NCBI GenBank assembly: GCA_002842935.1 | Contig: PHEM01000001.1 | Location: 1-38,662, forward strand | Length of the DNA stretch: 38,662 bases | From: Alphaproteobacteria bacterium HGW-Alphaproteobacteria-13 | GTDB taxonomy: Bacteria; Pseudomonadota; Alphaproteobacteria; Sphingomonadales; Sphingomonadaceae | Direction of reading: 5' to 3' | Part shown: positions 8,401-15,351 of the stretch, in pieces | How the letters are laid out: each line of letters begins with the position of its first letter | How positions within the stretch are numbered: the first letter of the stretch is position 1 | The notes under the pieces: generated by a model | Told to the model about the DNA's origin: nothing | The model's database searches: none | Seen by the model: only the letters and a program-made list of their open reading frames with translations | Program-made: the position numbers and the translations under genes

Positions 8401-8722
8401 TAAAACGTCCGCGCTCGAGGCGATCGGCGAACTGAATGTCGAAAAGATACTTTCGGGCAAGGATGCGCAGCGCGATCCCGGATTAGATCGGGACGGCGGC
8501 AGCACGTCGCATTCCAGCGACCTTGAGCGAAAGCTGGATCTCGGCAGCATGTCGGATTCTGATGTCGGTGCGAAGGTAGATAACCCGGATCGCAAAACGG
8601 CCGATACGCTTGGCGCGGGTAGTTCCAACGACCAGGGCAGCGGCAAGCCGGATACCAAGGCACCCGCGCCGGCCCAACGGGAAGAACCTCAGCTCGATCG
8701 GTCAAAGGGACTCGAACTATGA
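5474..8722 (+). CDS. traI: Relaxase-helicase TraI (MOBF/TrwC type)
   Basis: The 1082-residue protein nicks oriT, stays bound to the 5' end, and unwinds the transferred strand. The N-terminal relaxase domain (about residues 1-300) has the tyrosines expected for DNA cleavage (Y17, Y23, Y24). It also has the metal-binding histidine triad of MOBF enzymes, H145 with H156 and H158 in a SRATDPQSHIH context. A RecD-like helicase domain follows, with Walker A GRAGAGKST near residue 510 and Walker B LILDEAS near 610. The C-terminal 100 residues are charged and low in complexity. It is shorter than F TraI (1756 aa) and nearer to R388 TrwC (966 aa). It is coupled by ATGA overlaps to both neighbours. Confidence 0.95.
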   Translation: MTVSIGRVHSPGKAADYFANDNYYTAEQSEAASVWMGEGSRDLGLSGTVEAGVFEKILDGKLPDGTQVSNPETHDYGRDFTFSMPKSASLLALVSGDTRILAAHVQAVKETMAWAEKNLAEARVHVGGKDIAVRTGNLVYALFQHDTSRATDPQSHIHAVIANLTRLPERFRNPDRVDPKTGEVTSDHGWRAWHNGAMYRASATLSSMANAILREKLEGLGYKTELTGKHGAFEVLGPNGERINKEALDGFSKRGNDIKAKAEELGVHSPEGRRAITQRTRDAKLDAGDRTELAERWRDEARVYRYNGDQIYAMALAKSQERSSPIERGILAVSSAIRETRDRLVDYLKRPDDPLVDSGLAKLTRTPATARAQFATASAIRILSEREAVFSTADVVKTAIDLGEKGVTPDRVERRIAELVEKGEIVPETSQRFDKAVDMVTTREAIEQERRILKAMDTGAGDARPLMSADVAKTRLQELAAPRELNHEQLAAAIQIVSSPDRIVLVQGRAGAGKSTMLQPVAKAEAIDAAARVIGAEDTKAVLLTADMRGDAQALAFQNKMVADLRADTGMEARTVDSFIYSNEKFLTGEASPQALAARKAELAGTYLILDEASMISNERMDKLTAIANLMEVGRLAIIGDRKQLNPIDAGKSFSVMQARAIQDQLPVSEVNINMRQKTDDMRLVADLADAGNVRAAIAILGDRVVVSKDRITDAANAWLALPAEDREKTTLLPSSRDGRAQANQIIQDGLKAEGTLKGDGRAFNVRETLQLTREEYRYARNWREAQFLEVGGRDNGLGLAKGDYRVERVFENGRVELRDMRGRKHRVEPMKIDPNGKLNRLKLSNEKRIEVHEGERIRWTDSDKRDGRGMINATIASIEKVSAEGIVVKLSDGELRELKSGDPMLKRMDLAYAINTHMAQGITNETVFSVMGARETNLSNARAFLVNHTRQQLDVRLFTDDKDKLVRQLESNRGDKTSALEAIGELNVEKILSGKDAQRDPGLDRDGGSTSHSSDLERKLDLGSMSDSDVGAKVDNPDRKTADTLGAGSSNDQGSGKPDTKAPAPAQREEPQLDRSKGLEL

Positions 8723-9108
8723 TGACCGAGAAGGCTTCCACTATGAGCGCGTTACGCCGTTCCTTCGCCGCGATCGCGCGCACGCCGATGGCTCTGCACC
8801 GAAGTCTTTCGGCCATGTCGCTGAAAATTGCGCGTTTCATCACCCGAACCGGAAAAAGCAGAGGAGAAGCCGTCTTTTGGATTGTGGGCGCCAGCGTAGC
8901 GGCATTCGGCGCTGCGATCGTCATCGCGTCTAAACTGGGTGATCTCGCTGGCATCCTGACGCTTCAGCGGTGGACGTCCTCGACCGAGCTTATCGAGCTC
9001 GGAATGGCCATCGCCGTCATTTATCTTGTGGGCCATGTCTTTGTTGGCTTGGTACGCGCGGTGCGCGAAGAGGCCCGATGGGTGCGCCGAGGTGGAGACC
9101 GCCCATGA
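8719..9108 (+). CDS. Putative inner-membrane protein (129 aa)
   Basis: The protein has a basic amphipathic N-terminal region (residues 1-50) and two predicted membrane helices (about 51-70 and 91-113), ending in a basic cytoplasmic tail. No family was recognised. It overlaps traI at its start and the nuclease gene at its end by four bases each (ATGA), so the three are probably translated together. The position after the relaxase suggests a membrane partner of DNA processing or transfer, by context only. Confidence 0.7.
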   Translation: MMTEKASTMSALRRSFAAIARTPMALHRSLSAMSLKIARFITRTGKSRGEAVFWIVGASVAAFGAAIVIASKLGDLAGILTLQRWTSSTELIELGMAIAVIYLVGHVFVGLVRAVREEARWVRRGGDRP

Positions 9109-9563
9109 ACGGGACCATGTTCGCATATGCTGGCACAATAATGCTGGTCCTGGGCGGCGGCGAAATGATGGCCCGGCCATCGAGCCCGCCGGCGCCGATC
9201 GAAGTGTCGGGCTGCCATGCGATTGATGGAGACACCTTGCGCTGCGGCCGCGTCCGCATCCGGCTTCTAGGTATAGATGCGGCCGAGCAGCCAGGCCACT
9301 GTCGGCACGGACGGCAATGCGCTCCGGGCGATCCGCGCGCGCAGCGTGCGGCTCTTCAGCGATTTTCCAGCACCAAGCTGACGGTGACGCCGATCAAGAC
9401 CGATCGATGGGGGCGGTTGGTCGCCGTTGTCCGGACGACATCTGGTGAGAACCTTAGCTGTCTCATGTTGCGGGCGGGCGCGAGCTACGTGGCCCGATGG
9501 GACGATCGAGACACAATCTTGCGAAGCTGCAGGTCCGCGGTGCGAGAAGCGAACCACCTATGA
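9105..9563 (+). CDS. Secreted staphylococcal-nuclease-like protein
   Basis: A 152-residue protein with an N-terminal hydrophobic segment (residues 5-19, signal peptide or anchor) and a thermonuclease (SNase) fold. Key residues of this family are visible: D41/D43 in the IDGDTL motif, R53, D58 and E61 in RLLGIDAAE, and R104 in DRWGR, matching Arg35, Asp40, Glu43 and Arg87 of staphylococcal nuclease. It would therefore be a calcium-dependent phosphodiesterase acting outside the cytoplasm. Four cysteines (C37, C47, C66, C72) may form disulfides. ATG at 9105 overlaps the previous stop. SNase-like genes are frequent on conjugative plasmids; their role in transfer is not settled. Confidence 0.85.
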   Translation: MNGTMFAYAGTIMLVLGGGEMMARPSSPPAPIEVSGCHAIDGDTLRCGRVRIRLLGIDAAEQPGHCRHGRQCAPGDPRAQRAALQRFSSTKLTVTPIKTDRWGRLVAVVRTTSGENLSCLMLRAGASYVARWDDRDTILRSCRSAVREANHL

Positions 9564-9588
9564 ACCACGACGACATGAGGAGAAGGCA

Positions 9589-10335
9589 ATGAAGACCAGA
9601 ATTTCAACTGTGGCCCTCGCCGGCATTGCCGCGGCGATCGCCATAACGCCGATCGCCGCGGCCGCGCAGGATAGCAGCCGCACCACGGAGCTCTATCACA
9701 TTTTCGACTTCAAGACCGCGGTGAAGCGCGGTGAGATGATCCGGATTCTTCAGGACGGCATTAATCCGAATATCTCGAAATCGAACACGGTCACGCCGAT
9801 CGTGATGGGGCCGGCGCCGGAAACTCCGGGGCGGTTCACCCTGGTCAATCCGTTCGAGAACAGCCCCTATGCGGGCTTCATCTCGACGTCGCAGCTTTCG
9901 ACGATAAAGCAGGCGCGCTGCGATGGTGCCGTTTGGATAAGCTCGGCCGTCAGAAAGGTTCGCGGATCGCAGCAGCTGATGATCACGATGTGCCTCTTTC
10001 CCTATGTGCAGGGCTATCAGCTCGACGTCTATGCGATCGACATCAAAGAAAAGGGTGGAGGTCTCGACGCGCGGCTTGGACGGGCACTCGGTCAGGCCAT
10101 TGTCGGCAACAGCGACAATTGGACGAACAAGACGATCCTCGACGTCGTGCGCTACGTGCGGTCGACCACGGGCGCGACCGTGACCTATGTCGAAGGCCAG
10201 CCCGAGTTTACCGGCACACCGTGGGAGGACGGAATCCAGCTCGCGCCATCGGCGGCCGACAAGAAGACCGTGGACACGGCGCCGGCGCCGACAGGACCAA
10301 CGCCGGCAGCAGGTAATAAGGAGCCAGGACAATGA
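9589..10335 (+). CDS. Exported hypothetical protein (248 aa)
   Basis: The product begins with a clear signal peptide (residues 1-26, cleavage after AAAA). A soluble domain of about 190 residues follows, then a proline- and alanine-rich tail. The start at 9589 is fixed by a good ribosome binding site (AGGAGAAGG at 9578-9586). Two cysteines (in QARCDGAVW and TMCLFPY) could pair in the periplasm. I do not recognise the family. It follows the nuclease gene by 25 bases and overlaps the next gene by ATGA, so it is part of the relaxase operon and is probably periplasmic. Confidence 0.75.
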   Translation: MKTRISTVALAGIAAAIAITPIAAAAQDSSRTTELYHIFDFKTAVKRGEMIRILQDGINPNISKSNTVTPIVMGPAPETPGRFTLVNPFENSPYAGFISTSQLSTIKQARCDGAVWISSAVRKVRGSQQLMITMCLFPYVQGYQLDVYAIDIKEKGGGLDARLGRALGQAIVGNSDNWTNKTILDVVRYVRSTTGATVTYVEGQPEFTGTPWEDGIQLAPSAADKKTVDTAPAPTGPTPAAGNKEPGQ

Positions 10336-10535
10336 GCGGTTTCGATTTTGATGAAGTTGGCGAATTCTCATCGGAGAAAGCCGCCGAAGATTGGGCCCGA
10401 GAGAACAACGTCGATTTTCGTGATATGGACATCAAGCCGACATCGGGCGGCAGGGCCCGCGCGTGGGTACGTCGCGGATCTACGCGGATGTCCGATATCG
10501 AGCTTCGTAATAGCCGCGATCGCGGTTTCTTTTAG
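10332..10535 (+). CDS. Small hypothetical protein (67 aa)
   Basis: This short protein has an acidic N-terminal half (FDFDEVGEFSSEKAAEDWAREN) and a basic C-terminal half rich in arginine. It has no membrane segment or cysteine. It overlaps the preceding exported-protein gene by ATGA and is followed after 35 bases by a rho-independent terminator, making it the last gene of the operon. Function unknown. Confidence 0.6.
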   Translation: MSGFDFDEVGEFSSEKAAEDWARENNVDFRDMDIKPTSGGRARAWVRRGSTRMSDIELRNSRDRGFF

Positions 10536-10570
10536 GCTAGCAACTCGAACATCCTCCGAATCGCCGAAGT

Positions 10571-10599
10571 GGGCGGGTGCGAAGGCTCCCGCCCTTTTT
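10571..10599 (+). terminator. Rho-independent terminator of the traD-traI operon
   Basis: A perfect 7-bp GC stem (GGGCGGG 10571-10577, CCCGCCC 10588-10594) with a 10-base loop is followed by five T residues. Confidence 0.85.
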
Positions 10600-10617
10600 C
10601 TTGGGCAAAACTAGGTT

Positions 10618-10705
10618 ACACGGTCAGTTTGAGGGTCGCCGACCGCCGTGTTTCGACTAAAGAGGCCGTGCGGCAATGTCGCCGCATATTGCGGAGAAAG
10701 GAAGT
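10618..10705 (+). promoter_or_regulatory. Structured leader of the 30-aa peptide gene
   Basis: Three inverted repeats precede the small gene. ACACGG/CCGTGT (10618-10623, 10646-10651) encloses GGTC/GACC. TGCGGC/GCCGCA (10669-10674, 10681-10686) comes next. An alternative hairpin CCGCA/TGCGG (10682-10686, 10690-10694) shares bases with the second and so excludes it. The last one ends at the ribosome binding site (GAAAGGA at 10696-10702). Two mutually exclusive hairpins next to the site suggest translational control. Confidence 0.45.
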
Positions 10706-10798
10706 ATGACACTGACTGAATTGTGCATCTTTCTTGGCGCGTTGTTCGCCTTTGCGACCCTCATTCTGAAGGTCGTCGAGGTGGCACGAGGCAAGTAA
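10706..10798 (+). CDS. 30-aa hydrophobic peptide
   Basis: An ATG with a good ribosome binding site (GAAAGGA, 3-4 bases upstream) opens a 30-codon frame ending in TAA. The peptide has a single membrane helix (about residues 5-23, ending in LILKVV) and a short charged tail (EVARGK). Size and build resemble small membrane peptides such as type I toxins and holin-like peptides, or small regulatory membrane proteins. It is flanked by a structured leader and a GC-rich hairpin. A family could not be assigned, and no antitoxin RNA can be proven by eye. Confidence 0.45.
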   Translation: MTLTELCIFLGALFAFATLILKVVEVARGK

Positions 10799-10812
10799 AG
10801 GGCATACAGAAG

Positions 10813-10921
10813 GGGGGATCGGTTGCCGCCGGTCCCCCTGAATGATTTTGCCCCTGCCGTTGCCGCGGCAGGGGCATATCACGGTGAAAGTCCACCGACA
10901 CTGACAAGCGCTTTATAGCGC
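10813..10921. repeat. Hairpin cluster downstream of the 30-aa gene
   Basis: Four hairpins follow one another: GGGGGATCGG/CCGGTCCCCC (10813-10822, 10829-10838, one wobble pair), GCCCCTGCCG/CGGCAGGGGC (10850-10859, 10866-10875, perfect), CGGTG/CACCG (10882-10886, 10893-10897) and GCGCT/AGCGC (10908-10912, 10917-10921). None is followed by a clear T-run. The first may end transcription of the small gene. The rest of the gap up to 10988 shows no gene. Confidence 0.5.
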
Positions 10922-10988
10922 CGGACTCCTGAAGATTCAATGGCCGCTGGCGAGCACACTGCAGCCTGCACTTGAACGCGGCACTCCT

Positions 10989-11735
10989 ATGTGCAATCGT
11001 TGTTTTGTGCAAAACAATAAGTCAGAAGCCGGCTCTCAAGATCCCACAACGCAGGCTTACGCCGAGCTGCAGCGCGCTTTCGATCATTACAATCGATCTC
11101 TGTTCGCCGGCGAACTGCCTTACTGCCTGATCACGATGCAGCGCGAGAAGCGGACCTACGGCTATTTCTCGCGCCGGCGTTTCGTTCACACGGTCGACCA
11201 GCGATCGACGGACGAAATCGCGATCAATCCGTCATATTTCGCAGTGGTGCCACTGCTCGAGATCTTGCAGACGATCGTTCACGAAATGGTGCACGCCTGG
11301 CAGGCGCACTTCGGCAAGCCGTCGCGGCCCGGGTATCACAACCAGGAGTGGGCCGAGAAGATGGAGGCGATCGGCCTCATGCCCTCGAGTACCGGCGCGC
11401 CCGGCGGCGCGAGGACAGGCCAAAAGATGGCGGACTACCCACTGCCGGGAGGGCCTTTCATGCTCGCGACCGACGAGCTGCTGACGCGCGATTTTCAAAT
11501 TTCTTGGTGCGATCGCTTTCCGCCGACCGAGGCGGCGCCAACGCGGCCGACCTCTTCGGCCGCGGCGATGGGCGCTGCACTGACAGCGGTGCTCGAGCCC
11601 GTCGCCGGCGATCGGTCCAACCGGGTAAAATTCCGATGTCCGGTCTGCACTGCACAGGCTTGGGGCAAGCCCTCGCTGCGGCTGCTCTGTGGCAACGAAG
11701 CCTGCGACCTCGCGGCGCTACTCCCCGCGTCGTAG
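10989..11735 (+). CDS. SprT-like zinc metalloprotease domain protein
   Basis: The 248-residue protein has a SprT-like domain with the zinc protease motif HEMVH at residues 98-102 and a further histidine in the GYHNQEW segment that follows. The C-terminus carries a probable zinc ribbon (CPVC, then CGNEAC). SprT/Spartan proteins degrade DNA-protein crosslinks or act as small metalloproteases. Plasmid-borne versions are common in alphaproteobacteria but poorly characterised. The linker at about 145-210 is Pro/Ala-rich. No strong ribosome binding site precedes ATG 10989, so the start is less certain than the gene. It stands alone between non-coding stretches. Confidence 0.85.
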   Translation: MCNRCFVQNNKSEAGSQDPTTQAYAELQRAFDHYNRSLFAGELPYCLITMQREKRTYGYFSRRRFVHTVDQRSTDEIAINPSYFAVVPLLEILQTIVHEMVHAWQAHFGKPSRPGYHNQEWAEKMEAIGLMPSSTGAPGGARTGQKMADYPLPGGPFMLATDELLTRDFQISWCDRFPPTEAAPTRPTSSAAAMGAALTAVLEPVAGDRSNRVKFRCPVCTAQAWGKPSLRLLCGNEACDLAALLPAS

Positions 11736-11792
11736 CGACTGCTCTGACAAGCGCCGTTAACCCATCTCTATGTCGTTCCATGCCACCTTCCC

Positions 11793-11842
11793 CGCGAAAA
11801 TACAGGAACTTGCCGTTCAGGGGTGTTTCCTGTATGTTCGCG
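11793..11842. repeat. Near-perfect 16-bp inverted repeat, probable operator
   Basis: CGCGAAAATACAGGAA (11793-11808) is matched by its complement at 11827-11842 in 15 of 16 positions. A smaller inner pair is present (GAAC 11806-11809, GTTC 11815-11818). The right arm ends 15 bases before the ATG at 11858, so the structure covers the promoter or leader of the 69-residue membrane protein gene. Confidence 0.6.
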
Positions 11843-11857
11843 TAGAAGGATAGTGCC

Positions 11858-12067
11858 ATGACTGACGACGACTATTTCTCACGGCGGTACTACGATCCGT
11901 CCCACCCGCTCTACGTTTCGTCAGCAGCGGAGGATGGACTCGCACGCCTGACACAGGACCGTCACGAAATGACGGAGCTCGGGCCATGGGGCACGCGCCT
12001 CTTGTATGCCGGGCTTGCGCTAGTTGCGGCCTATTTTGGGCTCATCCTCGTCTTCGGAGCACACTGA
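11858..12067 (+). CDS. Small membrane protein (69 aa)
   Basis: The protein has an acidic, aromatic N-terminal region (residues 1-45) and one C-terminal membrane helix (about 46-67), so it is probably tail-anchored. A ribosome binding site (AGAAGGA) precedes ATG 11858. It lies between a long inverted repeat and a hairpin at the convergent junction with traG. Function unknown. Confidence 0.65.
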   Translation: MTDDDYFSRRYYDPSHPLYVSSAAEDGLARLTQDRHEMTELGPWGTRLLYAGLALVAAYFGLILVFGAH

Positions 12068-12071
12068 CCAC

Positions 12072-12100
12072 GGCCAGCGGTTAGTCCCGCTGGCCGCTTT
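12072..12100. terminator. Hairpin at convergent junction
   Basis: A perfect 9-bp stem (GGCCAGCGG 12072-12080, CCGCTGGCC 12087-12095) with a 6-base loop lies between the ends of the 69-residue gene (plus) and traG (minus). The T-run after it on the plus side is short (CTTTGC), so a two-way terminator is likely but not certain. Confidence 0.6.
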
Positions 12101-12102
12101 GC

Positions 12103-15100
12103 TCAACGCTTGCGGCCTCTTCCGCCGCGCGGCTTTGGATCGTGTTCAATGTGAAGATGATTGTTTGCAGGATTGTCGCGGAAAGTCTCGAAATTCACGT
12201 CGTAGTCAGGTCCGAGGCGTTCGCGAACATCGCGAGCCCACTGGCGGCCCTGAGCGACGCTGATGTCATTCCCGCGCAGATCAAGTCCCTTGCCTTCGGG
12301 ATGCAAACTACCGCGAGAATGCTGACTGTCGCGGGCGGACGTTACGACTCGTTGGGGCAGCCCGAGCGCATGAGCAGACGCCGCAGCGGCAGTCAGTGCC
12401 GGCGCCATGCTCGAATCCATTGAGCTGAGATTGGCTCCACCCTTTACGCCGAGGCCGGCTGCTGCTGCTACGCCGCCCAGATTGACCCGGTGCCCGCCGA
12501 GCGGGGCGTCTGCCGCATTGTCCAGCCCAAGCGCCGTCAGCGCTGAGGCCACTCCCGGCATAGTGCGAATAACCCAGGAATCATTCCGAGCCTCCGCTGT
12601 CGCACCAAGGCTGTCAGCCTGTCGGCGATCGCCAAGTAACGTCGCTCTCATGCCCTGACCATAGCCATCGAGCCGCGCCACGCTTCCATCGAGGCGACCG
12701 CTGACATTATCTTCAAGGGCCACATCGCGCGCGGTCCCGGAAACGTCGACTGCAGGACCGCGCGAGGTGATGTCGGCCATGCCAGCAGCACCGATCGCAC
12801 GGATGTCGTCAGCCGTCGAGAACGACGGGCCAGTGATCGTCGCCGCCGGCGCGTCGGGGACGACACCAAGATCGCGGTGCATTTGGTCGACGCGATCATC
12901 CATGAACTGCTTCAGCAAGGCATCCTGCGTCATTGCTTGTGTCGTCGTCATGTTGACGAGGCCGGGATGGTAGCTCTGATCGAGATGTCGATTTTGCGGA
13001 TCCATCATCGCCGTTTGGGCGTAACGGACGAAATCTTGGCTCAAATTCTTGTTCAGCGAATAGCCGTCGCGCTCAAACTGCGAAAATTCGTTGGACCAAC
13101 GCTGGTACTGATCTTCAGCGCGAGAAGCTTCCTCGCTGAGACTTTGAGAGTGCCGCAGATCCTGCGACACCTCCTGCCCCAAACCACGTACCTGACTGTC
13201 GGTCGACGACGTGGTTGCACGATAGAAGCTTTCGCGCGCTTGCCGCGCGGCTTCCGAATTCGATTCCCTTTCAAGCCACTGATAGGCATCAGTGTTTGCA
13301 TTCTGGGTTGAAACACCCTGTTCGGTGTTCCTCCTGTCGCTCGAGGTGCCATCGACGCCAATCTTTCCATCAATCTGACCCGAGAGCGGCCCGCGTTTTC
13401 CGCTTACCGCACCCGACGCACCAACCCCCGCCCTGCCGGTCAAAACTGTATCGCGGGCCAATTTGTCCGCTTCGCTCTTCGTCATGCCGAATTGGGTCTG
13501 AAGTGTATTCGACCAGCTCGACGACAGGTCTTGGACCTGCGCTATCGACGACTGCAGCGAGCGGCCCTCTTCGGTAGTCGCGCTCGCGGACGATTGCGCA
13601 GTGTCGAATAGTCGCGCTGATTCCGTGCGTGTCGTAGCCCAGCTATCGTTTGCTGCGACCCGCTTCTGTTCGACCACGCTCGAACCCTGGCTAAGACCCT
13701 TCTGCAGCTGCGAGCCGTAATCCTTGCTCGCCGAGATCGCGAAGCCGAGGTTCGAAATGCCCTGACTCGTGTCGTATGCGAAGGTGCCGTCCTCGTTGTA
13801 CCGGGTGAAAGCGCCGTCGCCGGAACGTTGCTGGATCGAGCCGGCGCCGGTATGGAAACTCGGTGCGGTCGAATATTGATCGCGGCTCAGCGTATTGATT
13901 TGGCGATTCATCAGCGACGCGTTGCCATAGGAGTAATTGCCCGTCGTCGCTTCGGCCGCGGCCTGTTCGGCCGCATTCTGGCTGGGCGAAAGAAAACTCG
14001 CCGAATGCGATGCAATCGCCATCGCCCCCTTCGCCATGCCGGCAGCGATGAACGGCACGGACATAATCATGTAGCCGGCGAGTGCGCCGACATCCTGATT
14101 GACGGCCGAGATGCCGGAGAAGTTGGCAGCGGTCATTCCGCCGCTCGCGCCCCACGATGCCAAGGAATCCTGCCAGCGCGACATGAAGATCATGTTCAGA
14201 ATGACGAACAGAGGACCCCAAGCCGCGAGATAGAAGAAGCCGGTGATATAGCCTTTCGCGACCGTCATCCCGTTCGTCGGCAGCAACATGAGCAGGAACA
14301 GGATTGGGAACAGCGAATAGAAAACGACGGTCAGCACGATGTTCAGCAGGGGAACCCACTTCATCGCGCCCGACGCGATCGTCGAATAGGTGTTGCGCGT
14401 TTGAATGTCCGCACGGGTCTGCGCGAACGCATCGATCGCGCCCTGCGCCGAACCGCTAGCAAAGCTGTCCCGAGCTTCCGTCAAGGCGTTGATGAACATA
14501 GCCTGCCGAATGAGCTGGCCACTGCTCGAGCCCATCCCCGCGGCGGTCATGCCGCCAATGTCGTTGTTCAGCCGTGTCGACGCCTGCGCGACAGGGATAC
14601 CCGGGAAGAACTGTGCCGCAATTTTGGGTGCCGCGACCGCGTAATAACCGTTCCATCCATTGCGGATGAAATTGTAGGCCGTCTCGCAGGTGACGATCCC
14701 GGAGGTCCCGTCGGGATAGATATATTGCTGCGAAAGGGCGACTGAACCCGGCCCCATAGCGCTCAGCAGATCCGGAGATTTCAGAATGTCGTCATAGGTC
14801 TTGCGGCCAAGCAAGATGTCATAAAAGACGCACTGCTTGAAATGCTCGTTGAGGTTCGTCGCATAGACCGGATCGTCGATCCGAAGGCCCTGCGTCGCGT
14901 CGAGAAGCTTCGCGCCGTAGATCATACCTCCAGTCGAATAGTTGAGGACTTGAGGCATCGCGAAAACGGTCTCGGCCGCGCGCGTCAGATAGTCGCCGAT
15001 TTGGCTGGTAAAACCGGCCACCAGGCCGAGGCCGATCGGAACATTGTCGACCACGGCCGCTGTCACACCCGGGTTGGTACGGTCGGTGACCTTGACCGAG

Positions 15101-15327
15101 ATCGTCGGCACCATGACCACCATATACATCAGGGTCGCCTGCATGAACCATTTGAGCAGTGCACGCGGATCCATATTCCAGGCCGTGACCAGGAGCGCCC
15201 AGGTGAAGGCCATAACCATCACAACGCGAATGAGGCCCCGGTAGCCACCGGAGCCCGCCCACGACGCAACCGCGTTAAAGACGTTGACGAGATACTCCCC
15301 GCCCCCGACCGTGAAGACCTCGATCAT
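12103..15327 (-). CDS. traG: Mating-pair stabilisation protein TraG with M15-like C-terminus
   Basis: The 1074-residue protein begins with a TraG-N domain with several membrane helices (about residues 5-130 and 330-450). A long polar, helix-rich, glutamine- and serine-rich region follows (about 480-900). In F, TraG has two roles: the N-terminal part in pilus assembly and the periplasmic C-terminal part in mating-pair stabilisation and entry exclusion. The last 75 residues carry SLHPEGKGLD (H1009, D1016) and HLHIEH (H1057, H1059). This matches the zinc-ligand pattern SxHxxGxAxD...HxH of M15 D-Ala-D-Ala peptidases, with glycine for the alanine. As far as I know F TraG has no such domain. It is the last gene of the transfer operon, 24 bases after traH. 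Confidence 0.93.
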   Translation of the reverse strand: MIEVFTVGGGEYLVNVFNAVASWAGSGGYRGLIRVVMVMAFTWALLVTAWNMDPRALLKWFMQATLMYMVVMVPTISVKVTDRTNPGVTAAVVDNVPIGLGLVAGFTSQIGDYLTRAAETVFAMPQVLNYSTGGMIYGAKLLDATQGLRIDDPVYATNLNEHFKQCVFYDILLGRKTYDDILKSPDLLSAMGPGSVALSQQYIYPDGTSGIVTCETAYNFIRNGWNGYYAVAAPKIAAQFFPGIPVAQASTRLNNDIGGMTAAGMGSSSGQLIRQAMFINALTEARDSFASGSAQGAIDAFAQTRADIQTRNTYSTIASGAMKWVPLLNIVLTVVFYSLFPILFLLMLLPTNGMTVAKGYITGFFYLAAWGPLFVILNMIFMSRWQDSLASWGASGGMTAANFSGISAVNQDVGALAGYMIMSVPFIAAGMAKGAMAIASHSASFLSPSQNAAEQAAAEATTGNYSYGNASLMNRQINTLSRDQYSTAPSFHTGAGSIQQRSGDGAFTRYNEDGTFAYDTSQGISNLGFAISASKDYGSQLQKGLSQGSSVVEQKRVAANDSWATTRTESARLFDTAQSSASATTEEGRSLQSSIAQVQDLSSSWSNTLQTQFGMTKSEADKLARDTVLTGRAGVGASGAVSGKRGPLSGQIDGKIGVDGTSSDRRNTEQGVSTQNANTDAYQWLERESNSEAARQARESFYRATTSSTDSQVRGLGQEVSQDLRHSQSLSEEASRAEDQYQRWSNEFSQFERDGYSLNKNLSQDFVRYAQTAMMDPQNRHLDQSYHPGLVNMTTTQAMTQDALLKQFMDDRVDQMHRDLGVVPDAPAATITGPSFSTADDIRAIGAAGMADITSRGPAVDVSGTARDVALEDNVSGRLDGSVARLDGYGQGMRATLLGDRRQADSLGATAEARNDSWVIRTMPGVASALTALGLDNAADAPLGGHRVNLGGVAAAAGLGVKGGANLSSMDSSMAPALTAAAASAHALGLPQRVVTSARDSQHSRGSLHPEGKGLDLRGNDISVAQGRQWARDVRERLGPDYDVNFETFRDNPANNHLHIEHDPKPRGGRGRKR

Positions 15328-15351
15328 CGCACGCGCTCCTTCAGCCCGAAA

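Noticed and set aside
10880..10900. GGTGAAAGTCCACC resembling a conserved RNase P or riboswitch core
   Set aside because: Only a short local likeness; the surrounding conserved helices of those RNAs are missing.
13828..14745. 305-codon open frame opposite traG
   Set aside because: Antisense shadow of a well-supported gene; no ribosome binding site or motif.
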